DNA of 64,000 bases from Bacteroidales bacterium (lineage in GTDB: Bacteria > Bacteroidota > Bacteroidia > Bacteroidales > UBA932), in contig JAKSJP010000001.1 of assembly GCA_024398105.1 (NCBI GenBank), positions 62,001-126,000 on the forward strand, given 5' to 3'. Shown one piece after another: positions 32,843 to 41,338 of this stretch (its first letter is position 1; each line of letters begins with the position of its first letter). Under the pieces are notes generated by a model, which had not been told where the DNA came from, made no database searches, and worked only from the letters and a program-made list of their open reading frames with translations. Both the position numbers and the translations under genes were made by a program.

Positions 32843-35005
32843 ATGAAATTCAGACTAGTAGCTCCATATTCGCCATCGGGAGACCAACCGGGTGCGATCC
32901 GCGACATAAGCTCAGCCCTCGAGCAAGGTGTTGATTCCGTGACACTTCTTGGTGTGACAGGATCAGGAAAAACCTTCACCATGGCCAACATCATCCAGAA
33001 ACTGCAGAGGCCTGCGCTCATCCTGAGCCACAACAAGACCCTTGCAGCACAGCTATACGGCGAATTCAAGGCTTTCTTTCCCGAAAATGCCGTCGAATAC
33101 TTCGTATCATACTATGACTACTATCAGCCGGAGGCATATATTCCTACGACTGACACATATATCGAGAAGGACCTCAGCATCAACGAACAGGTCGAGAAAC
33201 TCAGGCTGAGCGCCGCTTCCGCCCTCATGTCAGGACGAAGGGACGTAATCGTGATATCCAGCGTCTCATGCCTGTACGGCATAGGCAACCCTGAGGACTT
33301 CCATAGCCAGACGGTAGTGGTACGCAAAGGCGAGCAGCGCAGCCTCACCAGGCTCCTCTACCACCTTGTAGACGCACTCTACAGCCGTACCGAGGTGGAT
33401 TTCAAGAGAGGAACGTTCAGAGTCAGAGGCGACACCGTGGATGTATTCCTCGGCGGTGCGGACGAGGCCGTCAGGATTGAATTCTTCGGAGACGAAGTCG
33501 AGGACATCTCGCTCATCGATCCTATCACAGGTGCCAGGCTGGAGAGCCTGACGGAGGTCCCGATCTACCCTGCGAACAACTTCGTGACGACAAAGGAGCG
33601 CGGAATCAAGGCTGTCAGCCAGATCCAGGACGACCTTGTCGAGCAGATGGCATATTTCGAGAGCATCGACAAGGTGGCGGAGGCAAAACGCCTCAAGCAG
33701 AGAGTCGAATACGACCTTGAGATGATCAAGGAGATGGGCTATTGTCCCGGCATCGAGAACTATTCGAGATATCTGGACGGCAGAAGTCCAGGCCAGAGGC
33801 CATTCTGCCTGATAGACTACTTCCCGGACGATTTCATCACCTTCATCGACGAGAGCCATGTCACAATCCCTCAGATCAGAGCAATGTACGGCGGCGACCA
33901 CTCTAGGAAGTCAGTCCTTATCGAGTACGGATTCAGACTGCCAGCGGCTGCGGACAACAGACCTCTCAAGTTCGACGAGTTCGAGGAAGTCACCAAGCAG
34001 ACGGTATTTGTCAGCGCGACACCGGCCGACTACGAGCTCGAACGTTCGGAAGGACTTGTGGTAGAGCAGGTTGTAAGGCCTACAGGACTTCTCGACCCTC
34101 CTATCGAGGTCAGACCTGTCAAGAACCAGGTGGACGACCTTCTCGAGGAGATCCAGAAGCGCTCGGCACTTGACGAAAGGACTCTCGTCACTACCCTCAC
34201 GAAACGTATGGCCGAGGAGCTCAACTCCTATCTTGACAGGATGGGAGTCAGGGTAAGGTACATCCATTCCGACATCGACACGACAGAGAGGGTCGAGATC
34301 ATCGAAGACTTCAAGAAAGGCCTCTTCGACGTGCTGGTCGGAGTCAATCTCCTCAGGGAAGGACTTGACATCCCGTCTGTCTCGCTGGTTGCGATTCTCG
34401 ACGCGGACAAGGAAGGATTCCTCCGTTCAGGAAGAGCTTTGACACAGACTGCAGGACGTGCCGCGAGAAACATCCACGGGCTTGTGATCATGTATGCGGA
34501 CACCATCACCCAGTCCATGCAGGAGACCATCTACGAGACCGACAGAAGAAGGTCCAAGCAGATGGAATACAATAAATTGCACAACATCACACCTAAGCAG
34601 GTCGGCGTAAAGGAAAACCCTCTTATCGGCGAGCTTGTCGGTTCCGGGAAGGGCCGCGTGACCGCTGCGAATTCATACGACGATCCGATCTACATCCCTA
34701 GCCCGAGCGAACTTGGAAAGGGCACTGTAAGCGTAGGTCTCGGCATCGATTCCAGAAGGGAGACCAACTCGGCATTCGTCGACGGATACATCAAGGCCGA
34801 CCTCGCCGCTGTCCTTCAGGACCCTGTCATCAGGTCCATGTCAAGAGAGCAGGTCGAGAAGATGGCAGAGGAGGCGAAGCGAAAGATGCAGCAGGCAGCA
34901 GCCGAGCTGGAATTCAACGCAGCCGCCAAGTACCGCGACGAGATGTGGGCACTCAACGAATACCTGCGTGTCTGGCAGGAAAAGGAAAACAAGAAGAGGA
35001 AATAG
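32843..35005 (+). CDS. uvrB: UvrABC system protein B
   Basis: Helicase-like damage-verification subunit of nucleotide excision repair. 720 residues from ATG 32843 (MKFRLVAPYSPSGDQP). An in-frame ATG at 32726 lies upstream of the promoter boxes and is rejected. Motifs: Walker A LLGVTGSGKTF (~36-46), beta-hairpin YYDYYQPEAYIPTTDTYIEKD, DESHVT Walker B, VSATPADYEL, and helicase motifs V-VI NLLREGLDIP and QTAGRAARN. The C-terminal UVR motif (~VEKMAEEAKRKMQQAAAELEF) binds UvrC. Convergent with the phosphatase gene, 3 bases apart. Confidence 0.97.
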   Translation: MKFRLVAPYSPSGDQPGAIRDISSALEQGVDSVTLLGVTGSGKTFTMANIIQKLQRPALILSHNKTLAAQLYGEFKAFFPENAVEYFVSYYDYYQPEAYIPTTDTYIEKDLSINEQVEKLRLSAASALMSGRRDVIVISSVSCLYGIGNPEDFHSQTVVVRKGEQRSLTRLLYHLVDALYSRTEVDFKRGTFRVRGDTVDVFLGGADEAVRIEFFGDEVEDISLIDPITGARLESLTEVPIYPANNFVTTKERGIKAVSQIQDDLVEQMAYFESIDKVAEAKRLKQRVEYDLEMIKEMGYCPGIENYSRYLDGRSPGQRPFCLIDYFPDDFITFIDESHVTIPQIRAMYGGDHSRKSVLIEYGFRLPAAADNRPLKFDEFEEVTKQTVFVSATPADYELERSEGLVVEQVVRPTGLLDPPIEVRPVKNQVDDLLEEIQKRSALDERTLVTTLTKRMAEELNSYLDRMGVRVRYIHSDIDTTERVEIIEDFKKGLFDVLVGVNLLREGLDIPSVSLVAILDADKEGFLRSGRALTQTAGRAARNIHGLVIMYADTITQSMQETIYETDRRRSKQMEYNKLHNITPKQVGVKENPLIGELVGSGKGRVTAANSYDDPIYIPSPSELGKGTVSVGLGIDSRRETNSAFVDGYIKADLAAVLQDPVIRSMSREQVEKMAEEAKRKMQQAAAELEFNAAAKYRDEMWALNEYLRVWQEKENKKRK

Positions 35006-35008
35006 GGC

Positions 35009-35683
35009 TTACGGCCTTCCGATAGCCTTTTCGACTATTGCGTCGATATCCTCCGGAGCCGTCGCGAGATAGGTCGCCGCCGTCAGGCTTTCTGCAGGGC
35101 GGAATCCCCATGAGACCGCGATCGACGGGATTCCGGCATTTGCCGCAGTCTTGATGTCAGTCGACGAATCCCCCACCATTATGACATCGCCAAGGTCCAT
35201 GGTACCTGCCTCCGAAGCATGTACCATGATCCTGTTGACTACCTCAGGGGACGGCTTCAGAGGCGCGTCGGGACCGTTTCCGAGGACTTCCACGAAGTCG
35301 GTCGAAGGGAAAAGCTTCGATACGAGCACTTCCGCTCCGCTCTGGAACTTGTTGGAGGCGACGGCAAGATGGTAGCCGGCGGCAGACAGGCGGTCGACAA
35401 GTTCAGGGATTCCAGGATATGGACGCGTATGGACGTCGATGTGGGCGGAATAGTACTCGACGAAATCGGCGAGGACAGCGTCAAGCAGTCTCTCATCGTC
35501 TCTCAGGCCTTCCGGCATGGCAGTCTTGACAAGATTCCTTACTCCGTGGCCGACCATCATGTAGAATTCGTCAATCGCGTGCTCTGGGAAGTTCCTGAGA
35601 GCAAGTGCATGGTTAACAGCCACACCAAGGTCTTCGATGCTGTTGATCAAAGTACCGTCCAGATCAAAAATTATCAGTTTCAT
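35009..35683 (-). CDS. HAD hydrolase, phosphoglycolate phosphatase-like
   Basis: 224 residues from ATG 35683 (MKLIIFDLDGTLINS); an upstream ATG at 35698 adds five residues before the first strand. HAD subfamily IA with an alpha-helical cap: motif I FDLDGTL, motif II VASNKF, lysine in LKPSPEVV, motif IV IMVGDSSTDIKTAANAG. The layout fits Gph, which removes 2-phosphoglycolate formed during DNA 3'-end repair. Its place beside uvrB would agree, but related phosphatases cannot be excluded. Divergent from relA with 37 bases between start codons. Confidence 0.82.
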   Translation of the reverse strand: MKLIIFDLDGTLINSIEDLGVAVNHALALRNFPEHAIDEFYMMVGHGVRNLVKTAMPEGLRDDERLLDAVLADFVEYYSAHIDVHTRPYPGIPELVDRLSAAGYHLAVASNKFQSGAEVLVSKLFPSTDFVEVLGNGPDAPLKPSPEVVNRIMVHASEAGTMDLGDVIMVGDSSTDIKTAANAGIPSIAVSWGFRPAESLTAATYLATAPEDIDAIVEKAIGRP

Positions 35684-35720
35684 ATTCAAATATACCAAGA
35701 AATCTTATTATATTGCGGAT

Positions 35721-37868
35721 ATGGACATCATTGAAGAAAGATTCCCGCATTACAGCGAGGCCGGGAAAGACCTCATCAGGGCAGCATACAGTATCGCAGA
35801 GCAGGCGTTGAAGGATGATCTCAGGTATGACGGTTCGCCGTTCCTGAACCACCCTATGGGCGTAGCCATGATCGTGTCTGACGAGATCGGTCTCCAGGCC
35901 GAGTGCGTGACCGCGGTCTTTCTCCATGAGTCGCTGAGGACGCATCCGGACCTCGACACTTCTTCGTGGAAGTTCTCCGACGAGATCATGAAGATGGTGG
36001 ACGGTCTCAACAAGATCGCTACGATCAAGCCGAAAGACACCAAGCTCGAGGCCGAGAACTACAAGAAACTGATCGTACAGTATTCCACCGACCCTCGCGT
36101 GACTGTCCTCAAGATCGCGGACAGGCTTGAGGTGATGCGCCATCTTGAGATGTTCCCGGGACAGTCAAGGGAAAGGAAGATTCTCGAGACGCTTATGCTC
36201 TACATCCCGCTTGCGCACCAGCTAGGCCTTTACAACATCAAAGGGGAGATGGAGAACATCTACCTTGGCTTCGCCGAGCCTGAGCAGTACAGAAGCATCA
36301 CCAACAAGCTCAAGGCTACCGAGAAAGACAGGGAAAGGCTCATGGAAGAATTCATCGAGCCTCTCAAGAAGGACCTTGACAACGAGGGCATCCACTATAA
36401 GCTGAAGATAAGGACCAAGTCTGCATATTCGATCTTCAAGAAGATGAAGGTGCAGAAAGTGCCTTTCGAAGGCGTGTATGACGTCTTCGCCATCCGTTTC
36501 ATAATTGACTGCGAGCCTGAGAGCAGTATCGAGAAGGATCTCTGCTGGAAGGTCTATTCATATGTGACCAAGGAGTACGAAGCTGATACTAAGAGGCTCA
36601 GGGACTGGATCACCAATCCTAAGCCTAACGGCTATGAATCCCTCCATATCACTGTCAAGAACAGGCAGAACGCCTATGTGGAGGTCCAGATCAGGACCAA
36701 GAGAATGGACGCGGAGGCCGAGAACGGCAATGCGGCACACTGGTCATACAAGGGTGTGAAGCACGAGGAGACTCTCGACAGATGGCTGACTTCAGTCCGC
36801 TACAACCTCGAGCACCCGCTTTCCGTAAATCCGGAAGACGTCCCTCAGCCACCTGACAAGGAGATATTCGTGTTCACACCTAGCAGTGAGCTCAGGATCC
36901 TCCCTACAGGTGCCACAGTGCTTGATTTCGCATTCAATATCCATAGCAACATCGGTATGAGATGTACCGGTGGCAAGATCAACGGCAAGGTTGCTTCAAT
37001 CAAGGAGAAGCTGAAGACTGGAGACGTCGTAGAGATCCTGACCAGCAAGAACCAGAAGCCTACGGCTGACTGGCTTAACCATGTCGTGTCTTCAAAGGCC
37101 AGGAACAAGATACGCCAGTCTCTCCATGACGCGGAATTCAAGAAGGCCGCTGAAGGAAAGGAAATCCTTGAGAGAAGGCTGAAGAACTGGAAGCTCGAAC
37201 TTCCGGACGAGATGATGGTGGAGCTTATGAAGAAGCTTCACTACACCACGATCTATGCGTTCCATGCCGCTATCGCAGAGGAAGTCGTCGATGTCAATAC
37301 TGTCAAGACCTTCATCCAGGAGCATGACGCGATGCTCGCTGAAGCCGCAGCAAGGGCAGCCGAGGCTGAGGCTGCAAAGGTCAAGCACAGCATCAAGTCC
37401 GGTGACAGCGGGGATGATATCCTTGTCATCAACGCAAAGAATCTGAAAGGTCTGGACTATAAGATGGCGAAGTGCTGCAATCCTGTATTCGGCGACGATG
37501 TGTTCGGTTTCGTGACCAGGGACGAGGGTATCAAGATCCACAGGATCTCATGTCCTAACGCGGCACGTCTGATCGAGATGTATCCATATCGTATCCAGAA
37601 GGTGAAATGGACCGAGACTCCTAGCTCGGGTTCTTTCCAGGTGAGCCTGAGGATCGTCGCTGAGATGGAGGATTCGGTGATCAACCATATCATGGATGTG
37701 ATCAATCAGTTCAGGGCTTCGCTGAGGTCATTCAATGTCAATGAGAATCAGAGGAACGGAACTTATGACATCACGATGAAGGTTTCTGTCGCCTCGAATA
37801 TGGAGCTGGACAAGGTCGTTTCTCAGATCAAGGTCATAAGGCACGTCCTCAAGGTCGGACGTATGTAG
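35721..37868 (+). CDS. relA: RelA/SpoT-family (p)ppGpp synthetase with degenerate hydrolase domain
   Basis: 715 residues from ATG 35721 (MDIIEERFPHYSEAG); an upstream ATG at 35637 overlaps the divergent gene. Domains: HD (~20-160), synthetase (~210-360: TKSAYSIFKKMK, YDVFAIRFI, RLRDWITNPKPNGYESLHI, VEVQIRTKRM), TGS (~380-440, EIFVFTPSSELRILPTGATV), zinc/RIS segment (KMAKCCNPVFGDDVFGFV) and C-terminal ACT. In the HD domain His44 and Asp134 remain, but the HD pair reads His69-Glu70 (FLHESLR). The hydrolase is therefore probably weak or lost, as I recall for the RelA-type member of Bacteroides. It would make (p)ppGpp on stalled ribosomes. Confidence 0.9.
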   Translation: MDIIEERFPHYSEAGKDLIRAAYSIAEQALKDDLRYDGSPFLNHPMGVAMIVSDEIGLQAECVTAVFLHESLRTHPDLDTSSWKFSDEIMKMVDGLNKIATIKPKDTKLEAENYKKLIVQYSTDPRVTVLKIADRLEVMRHLEMFPGQSRERKILETLMLYIPLAHQLGLYNIKGEMENIYLGFAEPEQYRSITNKLKATEKDRERLMEEFIEPLKKDLDNEGIHYKLKIRTKSAYSIFKKMKVQKVPFEGVYDVFAIRFIIDCEPESSIEKDLCWKVYSYVTKEYEADTKRLRDWITNPKPNGYESLHITVKNRQNAYVEVQIRTKRMDAEAENGNAAHWSYKGVKHEETLDRWLTSVRYNLEHPLSVNPEDVPQPPDKEIFVFTPSSELRILPTGATVLDFAFNIHSNIGMRCTGGKINGKVASIKEKLKTGDVVEILTSKNQKPTADWLNHVVSSKARNKIRQSLHDAEFKKAAEGKEILERRLKNWKLELPDEMMVELMKKLHYTTIYAFHAAIAEEVVDVNTVKTFIQEHDAMLAEAAARAAEAEAAKVKHSIKSGDSGDDILVINAKNLKGLDYKMAKCCNPVFGDDVFGFVTRDEGIKIHRISCPNAARLIEMYPYRIQKVKWTETPSSGSFQVSLRIVAEMEDSVINHIMDVINQFRASLRSFNVNENQRNGTYDITMKVSVASNMELDKVVSQIKVIRHVLKVGRM

Positions 37869-37903
37869 CTTTCCTCAGCTCCAGGCCTGTCTCACGCAAT
37901 TGC

Positions 37904-38006
37904 CAGATAGTGGTCCATACGGGCCTCCAAACCCTCCCAGCTTACGCTGGGCCCCTCCCACTCCTTGCGTGGTCGCAAAGGTCGGCCATGTACGGACCAC
38001 TACCTG
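37904..38006 (+). repeat. Inverted-arm intergenic element D (core family 1)
   Basis: Arms 37904-37920 (CAGATAGTGGTCCATAC) and 37990-38006 pair over 17 bases with two mismatches. The core has CCCTCCCAGC-TTAC-GCTGGG-CCCCTCCC followed by GCGTGGTCGC and GGTCGGCCA, very close to element A; the hairpin loop is TTAC against TTCG there. It lies in the 371-base gap between convergent relA and mltG, followed by a second structured element at 38020. Confidence 0.72.
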
Positions 38007-38019
38007 ACATCACTGAGCC

Positions 38020-38221
38020 AAGCCCGGCACGATGACGTTTAGGAGGGAATGTCAAGACGGCGGAGAGCCGAACGACCAGAGGAATCTGTCCAGCGACGGC
38101 GTGTGTCTGACGACTGTTAGGCGCAAAGCGACTAAAAAGGAGAAGTTAGCCGTCGAAGATTCCGACGGGAAGTGAGCAGCCGGAATGACGCTGACCGAAG
38201 AAACGTTACCGTGCCGGGCTT
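38020..38221 (+). other. ~200-base structured intergenic element, candidate RNA
   Basis: Closed by a perfect 12-bp inverted repeat AAGCCCGGCACG / CGTGCCGGGCTT (38020-38031, 38210-38221) and, after a 3-base internal loop, ACGTTT / AAACGT (38035-38040, 38201-38206). The interior has many short complementary stretches (GGCGGAGAGCC, GACGGC twice with a partner GCCGTC, GTCG..CGAC) and no reading frame of note. It ends 18 bases before the mltG stop. It shares TGAGC..GAATGACGC with element E. It does not match RNase P, tmRNA or SRP consensus features that I know. Confidence 0.5.
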
Positions 38222-38239
38222 ATTCCAGAATGTCAGCGT

Positions 38240-39268
38240 CTATCGGGATTTGTTGCGGTCATTCAGGGCCTGCTGGAAGGCGCGGGCGTTCCTCATGTGC
38301 TCGGCAAGGGTGACGGCGAAGCGGTGGGTACCGTTGAAGTCCGGACTTGCGCAGAAGAAGATATAGCCATGCTTGTCAGGATTGAGCACAGCGTTCAGAG
38401 CCGCCTTCGAAGGGACACAGATAGGAGCCGGAGGAAGTCCGGCGTACTTGTAAGTATTGAACGGAGAATCGACCTGAAGATGCTTGTTCAGCACTCTTGT
38501 CAGCTGATAATCAAAACAATACGCAACGGTAGGATCGGCCTGGAGCTTCATTCCGACATGGAGTCGGTTGAGATAGACACCCGCGATTGACGGCATCTCA
38601 GGTTCATGGTTGGTCTCGCCGTTGACTATTGAGGCAAGTACAGAAGCCTCCATCCGGGTAAGTCCCTGAGCCTTTGCCTTCGCTACATTCTCCGGCGTCC
38701 AGAAGGCATCGTATGCAGCCTTCTGTCTTTCAAGGACAGTCTCTACAGGATCTGTCCAATATACCTGATAGGTATCAGGAATGAAGAGTGCGAACACATC
38801 CTTCTTCTCGAATCCAAGCTTTGACAGCAATGCCTCGTCCTCGAGGGCCGCTGCCACGGTAGCTGAATCGACAAGCATCTGGCTGCCAATCTTCTTTGCG
38901 ATGACGCTCTTCTGCCTCATGGTTCCTGAAAGAGTCAGGTTCACAGGGGTCTGCCAGCCGTTAGACATCATTCTGGCCACATAGATGCTGGGATCCGAAG
39001 CACTGACCGTATAATGTCCTGGCTTCACAGAAGAGACTCCGCTGAATGATCTGCCGACGCTCTTGACATTCTTAGGTCCGCATGATCCAAGCACCATTGA
39101 CAAAGCCTCATCGACCGAAGTCTCGGGATAGATGTAGAGCTCGGTAGTGCCAGTGAAGTTAGGCATCTTCCTGTCGTAGTAGAACTTATAGAACTCGATG
39201 GCAGCGACGGCTCCTGCAGCCAGGAGGACAAGCGCTGCGACAATAGCTGTCTTGGATTTCTTTGTCAT
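38240..39268 (-). CDS. mltG: Endolytic murein transglycosylase, YceG-like
   Basis: Inner-membrane lytic transglycosylase that trims growing glycan strands. 342 residues with an N-terminal membrane helix (~8-26). A LysM-like region (~40-110) is followed by the YceG catalytic domain: DTYQVYWT, ASVLASIVNGETNHEPEMPSIAGVYLNRLHVGMKLQADPT in pieces, SPFNTYKYAGLPPAPICVPS, and a C-terminal FFCASPDFNGTHRFAVTLAEH. The catalytic glutamate is expected in VNGETNHE. It follows the glucosaminidase gene after 3 bases, so two wall hydrolases are co-transcribed. Confidence 0.93.
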   Translation of the reverse strand: MTKKSKTAIVAALVLLAAGAVAAIEFYKFYYDRKMPNFTGTTELYIYPETSVDEALSMVLGSCGPKNVKSVGRSFSGVSSVKPGHYTVSASDPSIYVARMMSNGWQTPVNLTLSGTMRQKSVIAKKIGSQMLVDSATVAAALEDEALLSKLGFEKKDVFALFIPDTYQVYWTDPVETVLERQKAAYDAFWTPENVAKAKAQGLTRMEASVLASIVNGETNHEPEMPSIAGVYLNRLHVGMKLQADPTVAYCFDYQLTRVLNKHLQVDSPFNTYKYAGLPPAPICVPSKAALNAVLNPDKHGYIFFCASPDFNGTHRFAVTLAEHMRNARAFQQALNDRNKSR

Positions 39269-39271
39269 GGA

Positions 39272-40336
39272 TTATCGAAGTAAGATTGAATCACCCTCCC
39301 TGAGGACATAGTCCTTGGAGAGGCCGTTACGCTTGCACAGATCCTTGAGCTTGACGCCATAGTGCTGCGAAATCTCCCAGAGAGTCTCGCCGTCACGGTC
39401 AGCTATATGTTTGTCAAGTCCTTTCGCGGTCTGCTTCTTCTTTGCCTGAAGGTAGATTATCTCACCCATCTCGACCACATGGCCCGCCTTCATGTCATTG
39501 AACTTAAGCAACTCCTTGACGAACAGATTGTTGGACGAAGCAATCGAAGCGATGGTCTCCCCTTCTGAGGCATAGATGAAAGGGACTCCGTTGAGAGAGA
39601 ACATCTGCCTTGAGAGCGAGAACTTGAAGCTTTCAGCAGCCTTTGCAGTCACCTTTCTCGGTTCCTCCAGAGAGAGCGGAGAATCAGGAATGACGGTCTG
39701 GGTATCGTCGACGAGATCGTTTCCGTTCCTTGGGCCTTTCTTGACTTTCCTTCCTGGCTTAGGAGTCTCTGCGACAACTTTCTCCGTCGACTTCTCAGCC
39801 TGCTTGACGCTCATCTTGTCATACTGGGAAAGGTTGTAGTCCTCAATCAGCTTGATGAGCTTGGTCGGGTATGCAGGATCGGTCGCATAGCCTGCGGCCT
39901 TAAGGCCGTATGCCCATGACTTGTAGTCAGTCACAGGATATTCGAAAAGGGACTTGTAGCGGCTGCGGTAGCGAAGGAAGTCCGAATGGTCGACAAACGA
40001 CTCCTCAGCGCTGTCGTACACTCTGAAGCACTCCCCTTTCTTGTCGTCGTCGGCATACTGCTTCTTTCCGGTCCAGTCATGGCACTTTATGCCGAAGTGG
40101 TTGTTGCCGTCCGCTGCGAGCGGAGACAATCCGTAACGGGACTCAAGGAGTCCCTGGGCAAGGGTGATGCTGGCAGGAACTCCTGTCCTATACATCTCAC
40201 TTACCGCTATCGCCGCATAACGGGCAATATACTTTTCCTGCGGTGTCCCCTCCGGAGCAGCTCCTGTCATGGACAGAGATGCAAGGGAGAGCACTGCAGC
40301 GACCGCAACTGCAAAAAGATACCTGACTGATTTCAT
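39272..40336 (-). CDS. Secreted glucosaminidase (GH73) with two LysM domains
   Basis: Peptidoglycan hydrolase, 354 residues. Signal peptide (~1-25, VAVAAVLSLASLSMTGA). The GH73/FlgJ-like domain (~30-180) shows PASITLAQGLLESRYGLSPL with the catalytic glutamate in LLESRYG, NNHFGIKC, FRVYDSAEESFVDHSDFLR and YKSWAYGLKAAGYATDP. A basic linker (~195-215, PKPGRKVKKGPR) leads to two C-terminal LysM modules (~250-300 FIYASEGETIASIAS; ~310-354 HIADRDGETLWEISQHYG). A Bacteroidetes-common layout. Probably acts in septum or wall remodelling along with MltG. Confidence 0.92.
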   Translation of the reverse strand: MKSVRYLFAVAVAAVLSLASLSMTGAAPEGTPQEKYIARYAAIAVSEMYRTGVPASITLAQGLLESRYGLSPLAADGNNHFGIKCHDWTGKKQYADDDKKGECFRVYDSAEESFVDHSDFLRYRSRYKSLFEYPVTDYKSWAYGLKAAGYATDPAYPTKLIKLIEDYNLSQYDKMSVKQAEKSTEKVVAETPKPGRKVKKGPRNGNDLVDDTQTVIPDSPLSLEEPRKVTAKAAESFKFSLSRQMFSLNGVPFIYASEGETIASIASSNNLFVKELLKFNDMKAGHVVEMGEIIYLQAKKKQTAKGLDKHIADRDGETLWEISQHYGVKLKDLCKRNGLSKDYVLREGDSILLR

Positions 40337-40348
40337 ATAAGGACGAAT

Positions 40349-41338
40349 TTACAATTTTTTCTCCGGAATATCGAAGATGTCGCCGTCGCTTGCGGCATAA
40401 GTCTCAGGGAAGACCTTCCTCGCCTCGACCTCGTATCTTGCCGGATACTGGCAGCGCGACGAATAATGAGCAATCACGAGTTTGCCTACACCGGCCTTCA
40501 CAGCACATTCTGCAGCGTCGACGGTAGTCGAGTGGAACCTGTTGGCTGCCGGTTCATGAAGTTCCTGGAGATACGTCGCCTCATGGTATAGCAGGTCGAC
40601 GCCCTTGACCCAGTCCGCGAGCTGCGTGAACGGAGCGGTGTCGCTCACATACGCATAGCTTCTCGGTGCGTATGGTCTGTATGCGACATCCTCGTTCTTA
40701 ATGACAAGCGGCTCATCTGTACCTGAGTTGCGGACAAAGCCATTCATGAAGTCTGCTCCTTCATCCTTTCCAGCAGGTCTTACGACGTCCTCTCCTCTTT
40801 TCAGCATTCCTATCTCTGAAAGAGTGAAGCCATATTTCTCCACAGCCTCCTTGCTGACGTTCATCTGAGGAATCTTCTCCCTGAAGATGTAGCCATAGGT
40901 ATCGATCTTATGGTTGAGCGGAAACGAGAGTATCTCGAACGACTTGGTCTCGTAGATCACCTCAGGAGACTTCATCGTCATAGGCACGAAACGGATCTCG
41001 AAAGAGATGCCCTCGCCATAGAACGAGAGGAAAAACTTAAGGACAGGTCCGAAGTTGGTCGGCGCATATATGTTGAGAGGCGCTGTCCTGCCTTTCATGG
41101 AAATCGTCGAGAGCAATCCGAAGATTCCGAAGAGATGGTCACCATGGATATGTGAGATGCAGATTGAGTCAAGCTTGAGAAGCGGCACTCTATACTTCAG
41201 CATCTGGTGCTGGACACCTTCTCCACAGTCAATAAGGAATAAACGCCCATGTACGTCAAGTACATGAGCGCTCTGATATCTACCGGTAACAGGAACGGCT
41301 GATGCCGTTCCCATTATCCTTAGCGTAAAATTACTCAC
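40349..41338 (-). CDS. rnz: Ribonuclease Z (tRNA 3'-end endonuclease)
   Basis: Metallo-beta-lactamase-fold endonuclease that removes tRNA 3' trailers. 329 residues from GTG 41338 (reads MSNFTLRIMGTASAVP). I chose this start because Bacteroidales homologues begin only a few residues before the first beta strand. The ATG at 41386 would lie 48 bases further inside rpsA. Zinc motif SHIHGDHLFG, further ligands in FPLNHKIDTYGYIF, AYVSDTAPF, LLYHEATYL and IAHYSSRC. The start overlaps the rpsA stop by 8 bases, so translation is probably coupled. Confidence 0.92.
   Translation of the reverse strand: MSNFTLRIMGTASAVPVTGRYQSAHVLDVHGRLFLIDCGEGVQHQMLKYRVPLLKLDSICISHIHGDHLFGIFGLLSTISMKGRTAPLNIYAPTNFGPVLKFFLSFYGEGISFEIRFVPMTMKSPEVIYETKSFEILSFPLNHKIDTYGYIFREKIPQMNVSKEAVEKYGFTLSEIGMLKRGEDVVRPAGKDEGADFMNGFVRNSGTDEPLVIKNEDVAYRPYAPRSYAYVSDTAPFTQLADWVKGVDLLYHEATYLQELHEPAANRFHSTTVDAAECAVKAGVGKLVIAHYSSRCQYPARYEVEARKVFPETYAASDGDIFDIPEKKL

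Noticed and set aside
38020-38221. RNase P RNA, tmRNA or SRP RNA in the relA-mltG gap
   Set aside because: The hallmark conserved segments of these RNAs are not present (no GAGGAAAGTCCGGGC-like P4 strand, no tRNA-like ends with a tag frame, no GNAR tetraloop domain clearly formed).
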